NCBI RefSeq assembly: GCF_000090795.2
Contig: NW_003546245.1
Location: 478,380-542,379, forward strand
DNA: 64,000 nt
Source: Amphimedon queenslandica
Lineage: Eukaryota; Porifera; Demospongiae; Haplosclerida; Niphatidae
Direction of reading: 5' to 3'
Shown: one piece after another, positions 1-19,131 of the stretch
Numbering within the stretch: the stretch's first letter is position 1
Layout of the letters: every line of letters begins with the position of its first letter
Made by a program: the position numbers and the translations under genes
Notes under the pieces: generated by a model
Told to the model about the DNA's origin: nothing
Database searches by the model: none
The model's input: the letters and a program-made list of their open reading frames with translations, nothing else

Positions 1-6676
<6,676 letters not shown>

Positions 6677-7131
6677 ACAAATATTAGCTATTATTATTAT
6701 TATTATTATATTTAACGGTGATTATATTGACACTCTATTGTGCAGTTATAGCCTATTGTTATTATTATTAACTATTATATTTAGCACTATAATTTTTGAT
6801 TAAATCTTTATTTCAAATTTTAAACTATTATAAACTTAAAAAAAAGCCATCATACAATACTGATCTTACATAGCCACGAAGGCTAAAATTTTAAAAGTAT
6901 TTGGCACATTGAAGTGTAAACAAAGTGTATTATATTTCGGGATAATAATTAATGTATTATATTTCAAGCTATAATTACAATCACTCAGACTCTATTACTA
7001 TATACTGATAACTGAGTTCCCATGCAGTGAACACACTAAATATTGCTTTTTAGCATCTATCAAAAAAATGATAAAATATATCTACTTAATCTCTTGTGTG
7101 TAAGTAATTAAGTACTTAATAATTGTATTTT
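6677..7131. other. Convergent intergenic region, nothing recognised
   Basis: AT-rich 3' flanks of the first gene (+) and the first TMEM104 copy (-), with a short ATT run at about 6690-6712. No ORF or RNA gene seen. Confidence 0.5.
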
Positions 7132-9236
7132 TTAAGTTGGATTCAGAGCCAGATTAATACTCATCATGACAACACTGATGACAGACCATCCAAGAACAAC
7201 AACAACAAACACCATATTACTCAATGGAGCCTTGTACGGATTATCATAGGTACCCAGTGCTTTCTTTATCTTGTATCTTGCAGCTATAACAAAGGCAGCA
7301 GGCATGACGCACTGTATAAAAATACCAGGGAAGGCTCCGGTAATTGACCCAATTAGTTCGATATCCTGCGAAACGTACGAGATTATGAGTGGAGGAACAA
7401 TAGCTAGGAGTGGAAATAAAAGACGATCCACAACGACTGGGATTTTGACGTCTTTCTTTGTAATCCCTTTTATGGTGAATAAGGTAGCAGCTTTTATGTT
7501 TTTCCTGAGTATTATTGCACCAACTGGGAATGCACTGCAAAGTGTTAGGATGGGCAGGAGAACTAGGACACTTCCTATAGCTAGTCTCCAGTCAAAAGAA
7601 CCACTGGCCTCTGGCTTAAAGAAGGTAAGTATGTTAAGCACTTCTATTTCATCTCCAGGGAAAGCAAAAAGAGTGACATATATCATTGCTAGTTGGACAA
7701 ACAACGCACCAACAAAGTCAATAAAAATGTTTCGGTATATTCCACGTTTCGAAGACATTGGTGCAACCAAACCGGGAATGTAGTCTTGTATTTTGTATGT
7801 GTAGATTATAGAGCCGTATAATACTGGTAGAGATTTGACATTAGCTAGTTTGGGCATGTAGACATGTCCTTCTACGAATCGAAGGATCGAAAGTGATATC
7901 ATCAATGCAAAGCCTATGAATTAAAGGTATGAAATGAACATAGTTTAATTTCACTGACTCACTTAACAGTCTTGCAAGTACTGTCAAAACTTGCAAAAAT
8001 TTTGAAGAGGATACGTTAAAAAAAACCAATGGGCCAACAATTAGTGTAAAAATTGCCTTTAGTAGATGTAAATAATGTAAAACAATTTATACCAATCTTA
8101 CCACATAAACATAATAGAGGTTTGCTTTGGTAAAGTCCAGGAAACAGCCATCAAGTGCTTTATCGGTGAAGTTTAAAGTGTCATTAATATCAAACCAAGA
8201 TTCATTATTGAGATCATCAATAATAAAATAATGATTATGTATTAAACTAATAATAAAATTATAATAATAACACATTGTTTTTATTACTCGTTTTACCATG
8301 TCATGTGAGAGAGGGAAGTGGCAATGAAAACATTAACGAATGCCAAATCACCGTATAAGGCAAGACAAATGAATATGTATTGTAATATGACTCCAGCTAT
8401 AAACAACAGGACTTGCTAGTTAATAAAACTTGCATGGTAACTTACGGACTGGAAAAAACAACTTTGCAATCATGCTCTATAAACAAATTATGTAATAATA
8501 GTAATATTAAGAGATAGTAATCGTGATATCAGCTTACATATTCAAATTTCTTTGGAATTTCGTAGTCTTCTGCTTTACAAGTAATAGCAGGACCTATAGA
8601 TGGCTTATTATCACTATTCCAGGTATTGATGAACTACTTGGCTTTTCTTTATTCTCATCGACAGAGCTTGTTGATGTCTCTGTTGTTTTGTTGTCAGAAA
8701 CTACTTCTTTTAACTTTTTTATTTGCACCTGTCCTCAAAAGATCATTTTTGGGTAAAAGCAAGTTCTAGTACCTTCTCGTCCTGTATCTTTTGGTATGCA
8801 CTAGTAGCAGCTGCAGCTTCAATTATGTAACAAGTTGTAGTGTAACTGCAATAAAGATAGATATAATCATATAGTGTAGTTCTTGCACTCTTGGGTGCAT
8901 GTAGTGGTAACGGCATACAATATGCATTATGATGATTATGACTACTGCCTTATTAGGGTCTGTTCGCTAGATTTTAACACTCCAGATTGTAGCCAAATTC
9001 CGCCATTATCACACCCCTTAACCATTATCCCTTAACTTACCCCAAAAAGCACAATAAAGTGAGGAGGACAGTGCCAAGGGCAATCCCGGCGTCACTGAAC
9101 ATCTTTGGTAAAGCTAAGACTATAGCACCAAGAAGCAGATTGAATACATAAATAGAGCCGATCTGTGTGTGTAAAAATACTATATATATACCAGTCTAAA
9201 TGCTTTCTGCCTCACTGTTTTTGAATAGGATGCCAT
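7132..9236 (-). CDS. TMEM104: TMEM104-like multi-pass amino-acid/auxin permease family protein (copy A)
   Basis: Read on the minus strand, ATG at 9236 gives MASYSKTVRQKAFRL, then a splice to a first membrane segment containing YVFNLLLGAIVLALPK. Further exons lie near 9040-9165, 8771-8845, 8290-8400, 8104-8240, 7975-8055 and 7132-7905. The opening motif (YxFNLxxGxxxLxxPKxFxxAG), the IEAAAA segment and the ALYGDLAFVNV helix match TMEM104, an 11-TM member of the amino-acid/auxin permease superfamily whose substrate is not firmly established. All exons are open and it looks functional. It is head to head with a second copy at 9531-11622; the pair is diverged along most of the protein but nearly identical over the last roughly 58 residues. 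TAA is 7132-7134. Confidence 0.85.
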
Positions 9237-9530
9237 TGCTTTAAGCGTCGAAGGAGTCTAGAACAAGAGATACGCGCTAAGTTGCTTTTATCACACCCGC
9301 TGTTTCCCATCTTGATCTAGAACAAAAGACCAGTTTAAGCATGGGTTAAGCAAGTCTTTCAGACTAGTTTCACTAATTCCAGCGAAGGAATCTTCACTTC
9401 ATGTCGTCAAACAAGTTAAACTTGATTGTCAAATTGAACCTATCTCTTAGACACGTGCTACCACGTGGGTGGACTGTTTCCAGCCCCACCTTTTATTCAA
9501 CCATCGATATACTGAGTTAAATTACCATAG
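9237..9530. promoter_or_regulatory. Divergent promoter of the TMEM104 pair with two CACGTG boxes
   Basis: This is the 294 bp between the two start codons. It contains CACGTG at 9452-9457 and 9462-9467, spaced ten bases apart, and a CACACCCGC stretch near 9292. No TATA box is evident. E-box pairs of this type are bound by MITF/TFE, USF or Max-type factors in animals; the actual factor is unknown here. Confidence 0.5.
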
Positions 9531-11622
9531 ATGGCTACATATTCGCGCAAAGTTAGAAGTCTTTTTGAATAATTATACCTTTCCCACTTTACAGGTTGGA
9601 TTTGTGTACATATTTAATCTGCTTATTGGTGCTGGGGCCCTTGCTTTACCAAAGACCTTCAGTGATACCGGGATTGCTTTAGGAACTGTTTTCATCACTC
9701 TTCTATGCACTCTGAGGTAATGCAATATAAAACAATGAGAATGAAACTATCTGTTGCAGTTACATCACAGCTTGCTATGTGATAGAAGCTATGGCTGCTG
9801 CCAACGCATATGAAAGAATAATGGAGAGAAAAGTGCATGTTGTTTTGCATGAATTTATGCTCTTATGACATTTCAGTGCTCAATGGAAGCTATGGCAAGA
9901 CATGACAGTGAGTCTAAGCAAAATGGAATAACAATGGATCCTTCTGAGGCTGAGAAGCAAGAAGTGACAAGTAATCAGCTAAAATTGAATTTTATGATTG
10001 AATTAATGATGTTATAATCACAGTTTATATTGATCAAAAGGACTACGAGATTACAAAGAAATTTGAATATGTAAGTTATTGATCAAAAATTAGCGCTTTA
10101 TCATCGACCATTTACACTGACATAAACACATATCTATAGGGTTCAATGGCAAACTTGTTTTTTCATATTTGTAAGTTTGGTTTGCTGCAGTGTTCAGTGC
10201 ATATATAATGTATAATTTTTTAGCTGGAATCATACTAGCATATTTAGTCTTTTGCATTATGTCTTATGGTGATGTGTCATACTTTAACATTGCAATTGCT
10301 ACATCACTGTCCCATGTGACATGGTATGTTCATGCATTCTATTTTTGCTATTATGGAAACTGATACTTGATTACTTGCAGTATAAGCTTAACTAAAAATA
10401 AATTAATAATTTTTTAATTTCCTGTTCTTGTTCACACTTTAAGGTGTAAACAAGGTATCAAAAAAGACCACTTGTACTTATTGTATATTATAGTCAGCTC
10501 CAAAGGCATCATCAACTTAGACTTAGTTTGATTTCAAATGATACTTTGTTTGGTGATAATGAAACATGGTTTGCTGATCAAGAATCAAGAAATGATTGTT
10601 TTACAAACTTTGGTAGTATAAAAGTTTATTATATTTGCCTTGTAAGTCACTTTAATTTAGTAACATTATAGTCCATTCCTATATTTTCTAGGCCATTATA
10701 GCCTTCACATTGGGTCCATTTGTATTCTTTGATATAACTTCTTCAAAATTTATACAAATTCTAACAACAGTAGCAAGATACATAGGTATATAAAGCACAT
10801 TATTTGTCCACTCTTTATACAATGTGTTCAATCTTAGGATTTGGATTAATGACAATTTTAGTAATACTAAGATTCATAGAAGGCCATCGCTACATGCCTC
10901 AAGTAGCTAATGTAAAATCGTTGCCCTTCTTGTATGGAATTGCACTCTATTCTGCAAAAATTCAAGATTTCATTCCTGGAATTATAATGCCCATGTCTTC
11001 CAAGGAGCACATTTATCGTATCTTGTTGGGAGACTTTGTGACATGCTGGCTTTTCTACCTCTTCCTTTCATACGCAAGTGTATTTGCATTCCCAGGAGAT
11101 GAGATTGAGCCACTGTATACTCTTAACTTCTTTCAGCCAGCCACCAGTGGTTCCATTGATTGGAGACTAGTACTAGGAACAATGCTAGCACTGCTACCAG
11201 TCATTTCACTGGTCAGCATATACCCAGTGCTTACTGTAACACTGAGAGAAAATCTCAAGTCGCTTTCTAAAATTATCCTTGAGTGTCGACTCAAGAGGAA
11301 GGTCAAATTTCCTGTTATTGTGGATCGTTTCTTGTTTCCCCCTCTTGTTTTCATTCCTCCATTAATAGTAGCATACATTACACAGGACATTGAGCTCTTA
11401 GCATCAATCACTGGATCATTCCCTGGCATTACAATACAGTGTGTCATGCCTGCTGCCTTTGTTATAGCTGCAAGATACAAGATAAAGAAAGCACTGGGTA
11501 CCTATGATAATCCGTACAAGGCTCCATTGAGTAATATGGTGTTTGTCGTTGTTGTTCTTGGATGGTCTGTCATCAGTGTTGTCATGATGAGCATTAACTT
11601 GATTTTGAACCCACCAGAGTAA
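9531..11622 (+). CDS. TMEM104: TMEM104-like multi-pass amino-acid/auxin permease family protein (copy B)
   Basis: The likely start is ATG 9531. It encodes only MATYSRK before a GT at 9552; a 43-base intron then joins in phase to exon 2 (9595-9718), which encodes VGFVYIFNLLIGAGALALPK. I prefer this start to ATG 9469 because copy A begins MASYSK in the same place. Later exons lie near 9760-9830, 9878-9971, 10023-10070, 10140-10171, 10224-10323, 10494-10640, 10692-10785 and 10838-11622. Family marks are the FNLLIGAGALALPK opening, VIEAMAAANAYE, MSYGDVSYFNIAIATSLSH, and the long C-terminal exon with FIEGHRYMPQVANVKSLP. It is an intact divergent duplicate of the gene at 7132-9236. TMEM104 in vertebrates is single copy. 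Confidence 0.85.
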
Positions 11623-11798
11623 TTTTGGGGAAATTTAAGTATCGATATTTTTGTTTGACAAGAACTTTTAGTTTTAATACAGAAATAATTAAATCTCATG
11701 ATGACAATAATAATAATCCACAGTAGTAGATCAAAAATTATCAACATTTTCTTGTATCTCATGAGACATAAATTAAAACAACAACAAAAGAACAACAA

Positions 11799-11865
<67 letters not shown>

Positions 11866-12068
11866 TAACAATAGTAATAATGCAAAAACTATAATCATAA
11901 AAGCCAACAATTTTTAAACAGCAGGGCTAATATAAAGTCTACACAATCTGACAGAGATTGAAAAGGTTTTTAAAAATCATAATTACAGCGTTGAAAAAGC
12001 GAGTGTGTCTGAGCTAATTGTGCAGCAAAGTCTGCAACATGTGTGTGTGTGTGTGATGCTAACTGCTT
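11623..12068. other. Convergent intergenic region with (TAA)n microsatellite
   Basis: 3' flanks of TMEM104 copy B and SNX8. A (TAA)n run occupies about 11799-11863, and a short GT run lies near 12040. No gene seen. Confidence 0.6.
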
Positions 12069-14780
12069 CTCAGTAGAAAGGAGATGCCTCAGGTACGCTT
12101 GACTTTGATGTCGGTGATGTCTCAAGCGAACGGGTGCCTCCACGAAGAGAGTTAGTTGGACCTAGTGAAGAGACTGGTGCGGTGGATTCACCCATTATGT
12201 CTACTGTAGGTTTGATCTCTTCCCACAATTTATAAAACTGGGAAAAAAGAGAGAATGAGAGAGAGAGAGAGAGAGAGAAGTAAAATGAGTATAATTGTTT
12301 GATACTCTTACTGTTTGGTGGTTGGACATTTGATTAGAGACTAATGCCTTTAACATATCTGGTATCTGTGACAGATTAACGTGAATCAACTGAGCCTCAA
12401 GATCAAGACAAAACAAAGAAAAAAAGTTTCGTCTTTCAACAATAATCAACTCGTCGTCATACTGTTAAAATAATTAATTATAAAGCAGTAGCTTTTTTAT
12501 TTTTCCCCTACTTTTTGTTGCTTGCTATCTTGCCTCTCCGACTATAAAATAAAAATAACAACATTAATAGTGATAATAAATAAATAAATATCACTTACCA
12601 TTACTTTTCCTTGAGCCTCCAAGTGACCCTTATACTTTTCCATCGTTTGAACTTTAGCCAGTGCCTTTTGGTGCTTGCGATGGACTAGTTTCTCTCGTCG
12701 TGTGCATAAATCCTAAAATAAACAACAAATTAACACAAGATCCTCTCCCTTTGTTCTCTTACCTGATAAGCTTTAAGGAGGTCAAGGAATAAGTGAGCTC
12801 CTTCAGCAAATCCTTTAGCTTCATTCTCTGCCTGAGTCAGTGCCCTGTCCCCGAGTGTGCTGAACTGATCAGAGAGCTGACGACAGTCGGACTGCATCTT
12901 CCCCCAAGTATTGTCACTACCTGAAGTCCATGGGGTGCTCAATACTGATTCACTACTTAACGAACTAAAGAGAGAAATAGAAATGACTCTAAAAAGTTAA
13001 GAGTTTTCAAGCTATAAAATTTGGTGAGCCTATGCTTTTTTTTCTACACCTATTTTTACTGCATTTTGTGATCAGTGAATGACTCTCCTTTATGGCTAGT
13101 TGTCAATCACTTACAGGAGTTCTCTTGAAAATGCTTTCATGTCTTCATGAAATGCTCGTGTCCTTCCTTCAAAGTTTTCCCCAATGTTTAGGAAAGCCGT
13201 CATTATCTTTAACATCATGCTCAACTGCTCTTTGACCCTCTCGTATTTCATCCTTGTCTGATCTGTAACCAGCTCCTAACAGAAAGAGAGAAGAAGAATC
13301 CTTTTATTGTACAGTAGGATACACTAACTCTTGCGTTCTGAGCTAAAGGGTTGAACATAACTTCATCAGGACTGTCCTTATACTTTTCCTTGATCCTTGC
13401 CCCCACGTCCTGTTAAGTCACATGACAGCATGTAGCACAATGGATACATGTATTTACCTGTCCACTGGCCGTAAAGAAATACCTTACTACTTCATCTTGG
13501 AGTAGTACTGGATGACGAGCGATTAAGCAAAGGTAACGACGGAGTGCTCTTCTTCTTTGCTCAATAAATTCGCTGCTTTGAGCTACGGAATAAAATGATA
13601 TTTTTAATTCTTGCATGCTGCAGTGTATAAATAACCATATAGAGAGTCACGAGCATTTCAAAATGAGCTGATTTTTGAAAAAAGCAAAGGCCATGGTCTT
13701 TTTTCAAAAAATGGCTAAAAAATTACTCCAAATTTTTATTAGATTTTTTGATACATATTGATGTCTTTAAGCTATGTAGCAAGTTTGAGCTGTTTCTGAC
13801 AAATTATTTTTGAGTTATGGCCATTTTTAAAAATTGGCCAATTTTTGAAAAATACCCAAGGGTATAGCCCATGGTTTTTTCCGAAAAATGGCTCCAAAAT
13901 CACCCCAAAATTTTATTACATTTTCTGATACATATCAATGTCCTTATGCTATGTAGAAAGTTTGAGCTGATTCCGACAAATATTTTTCTAGTTATGGCCA
14001 TTTTTAAAAATTGGCCAATTTTTGAAAAAATACTCAAGGCTATAGCCCATGGTTTTTTCTGAAAAATGGCTCCGAAATCACCCCAAATTTTTATTACGTT
14101 TTCTGATACATATAGATGTCCTTATGCTATGTAGGAAGTTTGAGCTGATTCCGACAAATATTTTTCGAGTTATGGCCATTTTTAAAAATTGGCCAATTTT
14201 TGAAAAAAAGCAAAAGCTATAGCCCATGATTTTTTCCAAAAAAGTGCTCCAAAATCACCCCAATTTTTTGTTACATTTTCTGATGCATATTGTTGTAATA
14301 ATACACAAGTTTCCTAGTATTAAACTTACAGATTGCTTTTGGTGGTAGATTAGGCACCAGTCGAAAGGGGAACCGCTGAGAGAGGATATGATGGAAACCC
14401 TCAAAATCTTTATAGCGACGCGAGACAGAAGAACCAAATTTCTATTAAAAATTAAAAGAAATTAATCATTATGCATGTAGACAGTTTTATCCTAATTCAA
14501 ACCCTGTTGTATTACATCTTAAGCCCAATCCAATGGCAAAATATAATTTTGTATTTTCAATGCATGAGTATTGTTAGCTTACCTTGCTCTCAACAGTATA
14601 CTCATTGTGCTTCAGTAAAGCTCCTTTCTTTTCCGGTATCAGTGTGACCTTTATCTCATCAAAACCTTTGAGATCCTCATACGTGTAGCCAAGCTCTGAG
14701 GGATTAGTCGCACGAACGAAACGAGCTTTGATGTCCTTCAACTCATTGACACTGGCAAGAGATGGTGAGGGGAGCTCTAC

Positions 14781-14814
<34 letters not shown>

Positions 14815-14817
14815 GTG

Positions 14818-14857
<40 letters not shown>

Positions 14858-16273
14858 GGTTAATATAGCACTAACATAGAAACATAATGACAACAATACA
14901 CTTTGTTTACAGTGCTGTTGTAGCCAGCATGCTTGTATGAATCAAGTTATCTTGTTCATTGTTATTCATGACAATCAAACTACCTACTTGCTGCTAGCAT
15001 TACTAAAGGCTAGACTCTATTTGTTGGTCAAGTACGTGTAGGCTACTATGCAGTTACAAGTTAAAAACAGTCTACCAGGAGGTAGCTACTGTAGTCTGGT
15101 GTACAAGTGACTAGTTATTATAACAATGACATCTGTTACTGAGAGAGGCAGAGGAGGGAAGGAGCATAGACTGCCTTACATTGATTTGTTATGTCTAATA
15201 AGTTATTGCCTATACCTACCAACTGTATAATAACACTTTCTATGGCAATGATAATGATGCATTATATACATATGTAGGTTGATTCTCTTTCTTTGTTTTG
15301 CTTTCTAATAGTTCCTAGTTTATTATAACATTCTCATAGACTAATAATACCACATTAAGTAAGCTCATTCTTTCTCTCCCGTGCTACCTCACTCACAAAC
15401 CTTTGTTTTTATAACAGGAATGACAACCAGTCCCTTAACTAATTTATAAACTAAAAACTATTGTATCAACCTTTAGCATTTCCTTATAAAAATATCAACA
15501 GAAAGAGACACAATGTGTACAATGCTGCAAAGCATTCACAACACATTTATATATACACAGGAAATCTCTCTGAATATATGTTGTAGAGTACTACTACTGC
15601 AAACCTACCTTTATCAGTATAATTGAGTAGCACTTTGTCCTCAAGAGGTTTGCCTAGTTGTGCTAAAGCTGTCAGTGCCAAAGACTTGTAGAATTGATCC
15701 CGTCCTATCATGTTGGTCAAACCAGGATCACACATCTTCCATATCTGGAGAGAGAGGGGGAGAGATGGAGGGGGAGAGAGGGAGGAGGAGAGAGATGGAG
15801 AAGATGAATGAATCAGAAAAAGAAAAGGAAAGGGCATAATTCATTTTCAAAATAGCTGCAAATCTGAAACTAACACACTACAGTATACTGAATGTAGTGG
15901 AGTGAGTGGATCATTACAAACACATGAATAATAAACAATAAATCTACACACAAGAGATGTGTGAATCAGAGGATTTACCTCAGTAGCAGAGCTCTCTGTT
16001 ATATTAGCAGTGGAGATCACCTTCAGCCATAAAGACTTAGGTATCTTGCTGCTATTGCTCACTGTCACCGCATCAAATACTTCCCTGTATAGCTGGGGAA
16101 CTTGTCCTGGGGAGAAAAGAGGAGGAGGAGGGGGAGAAGGATTATAAAACACAAAAGCGTTATTGGCCATGCTTTAGGAGTCTTTTTATCATTCCTTCGC
16201 TCCTGCTGGAGCTCAAATACTCCTTAATATAGCCAGACAGAGGGGTGGTCTTACCTGTACTGAGTCCAGCCAT
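12069..16273 (-). CDS. SNX8: Sorting nexin 8 with an N-terminal EH-like domain (EH-PX-BAR)
   Basis: Minus-strand ATG at 16273 (MAGLSTG, a 19-base first exon) splices to 15979-16108 and then 15610-15747. Together these encode a helical EH-like module (PKSLWLKVI, then IWKMCDPG, MIGRDQFYKSLAL). The exon at 14582-14777 opens the PX domain (KVTLIPEKKGALLKHNEYTV), continued near 14329-14441 with SRRYKDFEGFH and a Pro-rich loop, and near 13458-13585 with RRRALRRYLCLIARHP. Exons down to 12069 give a C-terminal BAR-like helical region (TWGKMQ, LFLDLLKAYQDLC, RKHQKAL, RRNFFSLFCLDLEAQLIHV). All of these align with human SNX8, a PI3P-binding endosome-to-Golgi sorting nexin. Human SNX8 has no clear EH domain at this position. 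Stop is 12069-12071. Two intronic repeat arrays lie inside the gene. Confidence 0.9.
13660..14300 (+). repeat. Intronic tandem array, 177-178-bp unit (subtype 1) in SNX8
   Basis: The CATGG/CATGA junction word recurs near 13692, 13870, 14048 and 14225, with spacings of 178, 178 and 177. The consensus is the same as at 3053-3615. The array has expanded in an intron of a minus-strand gene. Confidence 0.9.
14779..14857 (+). repeat. (ATA)n microsatellite in SNX8 intron
   Basis: About 25 AAT/ATA units with one interruption. Similar shorter runs occur at about 19077-19131, 19493-19541, 38303-38372, 47900-47932, 52225-52265, 52843-52900 and 55358-55402, all non-coding. Confidence 0.9.
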
Positions 16274-16426
16274 GTTTGGTACAAGAACTTTGTTGACAAA
16301 ATAAAGAAGGCGTGGCTAGTTTGGGGAAAAATAATGAAGGGCGTGGCTGGAATGCAGAAAAAGAGGTGGAGCTCATTTTGCATAATTATTGTTGGAGGTG
16401 TGGCTAAGAAATCACCTCATCTCACA
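16274..16426. promoter_or_regulatory. Divergent promoter of SNX8 and DGKE with GGCGTGGCT boxes
   Basis: This 153 bp gap carries GGCGTGGCT at 16309-16317, GGGCGTGGCT at 16339-16348 and a GGTGTGGCT near 16396. These are GC/CACCC-type boxes of the kind bound by KLF/Sp factors. No TATA box is seen. Confidence 0.5.
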
Positions 16427-19097
16427 ATGGAGCCTCCTAACATTGTCGGAGAGACATCAAAAACTCACTCGAAAAACATGATGGGCCCTTTCCACTGGGT
16501 CTTCCTTTCCGTATTACTCCTGACAGTGTTCTGGGTAGTACTCAAGCTCTTCAGAAGACGCCGGGCACTTTTATTTGTCCTCAAACACGACCTGACACGG
16601 AGCCATCGCTGGCTGGCCTCGGATTTCCTCGACAAGCCGACCTATTGTAACTCCTGCATGCAGTGCTGTGCCTCTGGGAGCCTCTGTGAGGTCTGCGGGC
16701 TCTGCGTCTGCCCAGAAGAGGCTTGCTTACAATCAGTGGCAACTTCAAGCAAGACCTGCAAACCACTCTCGACCCAACCAGGAGAAAAGACCATGAGACA
16801 CGCATGGATACGGGGCAACCTCCCTTTAGCCAGCAGATGCTTCAAGTGCCTCACTCCGTGTGGAACCGTCCCTGCTCTGGCTGACTATCGGTGTCTCTGG
16901 TGTCACAATACAGTTCACGAGGACTGTATCGACGAAGAGAAGGGAGAAGGAAGGAGAGAGAGAGGCGACTGTACTCTTGGTGACCACAAGAGACTGATCA
17001 TTCCGCCTAATTGTGTGACGCTGGAGGAGAAGCAGGGATGGAGGAGAGGGAGGAGTAAGGTGGTCGTCAAAGAGATAGCAGTCCCAAATACCGACGGATG
17101 GAAACCGCTGATTGTAATGGCCAATTCTAAAAGTGGTGGGAAAGACGGGCAAGCAATAATGATACAATTAAAAAGACTCCTCAATCCAATCCAGGTAAGA
17201 AAGAGAATGTGCATTGTAAAGGGGTACAGTGATTTTCCTTAAACTTGCATGATAGAGAAGCAGAGATGTGTTATGAACATGCTCTGTTGTGGTCAGTATT
17301 AAGTAGGTGCATTCATTTTATTCCTGACCACAAGAGAGCATGTGTATAACACATTTCTGCTTGCCTATCATGTAAGTTTAAGGAAAATCACTGTAGAAAG
17401 ATGGAATATAAGAATAATATTTTGATAATTAAGAGTGATTATGACTTACTCACACCTCTCCTCATTGACTAGTTACCCACAGTCTGTTTGAGGGGGCATG
17501 ACTGTAGCAATTACTTGTAGTAACAATGTCCAATCTATAGAAATTAGCACTCACCCTCCCTCTCTCTCTCTCTCTCGTCTTTCCACAGGTGGTAGATTTA
17601 CTCGAGACACCGCCAGAAAGTGCTCTAGAAATATGTCGACTTATACCAGAGCAGCCGACTAGACTGATGGTCTGTGGAGGGGATGGTACCGTAGGCTGGG
17701 TCCTGTCAGCCATTGATAAAGCAAACCTACCAGTAAGAACAATAGCAGTCAATTCACATACTATACTGCATTCAATATACTGTATTCACATACTATTATT
17801 ATAATATACTGAATTTCATATGTACTGCATTTGATGCTATGTACAATCCTCATTATTCTTAGGTTAAGCCTTGTGTTGGTATCCTCCCCCTGGGTACTGG
17901 TAATGATCTGGCAAGGGTTCTAGGATGGGGTCCAGGGTATTCACCTGATGATGACGTGTCTGAAGTTTTAAGAGAAATGGAACACGCCCAACAGACACTA
18001 ATGGATCGGTGAGTAGGATGAACAATTAATTACTTATTAATTAAGTTTTGAGCTGTTAGTTTTTCTTGCATTTTGTGGTTTTCAGTTGCAAAATGATTTA
18101 ATTATTAGAAGCATCACAAGTCACACACAACATTCCTTCCTTTCATCTCCTTGTAGTTGGAAAGTCGTCATAGAATCTCAAAAGAGGAAGTACCTTGGAC
18201 TTCAAAGAGACGCAAAGGTATGTCACATGTTAGTCACATGACGGGAGGATAAATTGACTATAGGTACTCACCATGAATAATTATTTGGGTATTGGCTGTG
18301 ATGCTGGAGTAGCATTGAACTTCCACAGGCACAGAGAGAGTCGTCCTGACCTCTTCACTAGTAGATTAATAAATAAAGTTAGTAACACATATAACTTGAT
18401 CAATTTGATTATAAATTATTATTATAATTACTGGAAAATGCTATAGTACTTGGGCCTTCAATGTAACTGCTTGCCTGTTAATTCCAATATTATATAATAT
18501 CCTTAGTTGAAATCTTTAACTCTAATATCTATTGCAAATACTATTGAAGTATTGTTACTAACATTGATCATTTAATCTTGATAGTTCAAGAATTTTTTCA
18601 TTGCCTTTAGTTCAATGTTGCTGTATATTTGTAGGCTTGGTATCTTGGCTTTGGTGCTAGGGACGTCATTGAGCAAAGCTGTAAAAACTTACCCAATAAA
18701 ATCGAAGTAACTATAATAATAATTTGCTGCATTTCATTTAATACATATTATTTCTTTAACAGCTTTATATAGACGATGTACCAGTCAAACTGCCTGACCT
18801 TGAAGGTATCGTAATACTAAATATAAACAGCTGGTCTTCCGGTTGCTCTGTATGGAGTCCCAGTGATGAATGGGGCCCATCAAGGTATGTCACATGACAG
18901 TCACATGATGTACTAGTAATATTATGCACTGTAGGATTGATGATAAAATGGTTGAGCTGGTTGGACTGTATTCTTCATTTCATATTGGGAAGATACAAAT
19001 GTCAGTGGCCGAGCCTTTAAAAATAGGACAAGCAAAAAGTGTCAAGGTACAAGCAACTACCTTAATTTCTATAATGTCATTATTATTATTATTATTA

Positions 19098-19131
<34 letters not shown>

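Noticed and set aside
8523-8756. Plus-strand open frame of 77 residues
   Set aside because: It lies inside the minus-strand TMEM104 copy, largely in intron, and resembles no protein I know.
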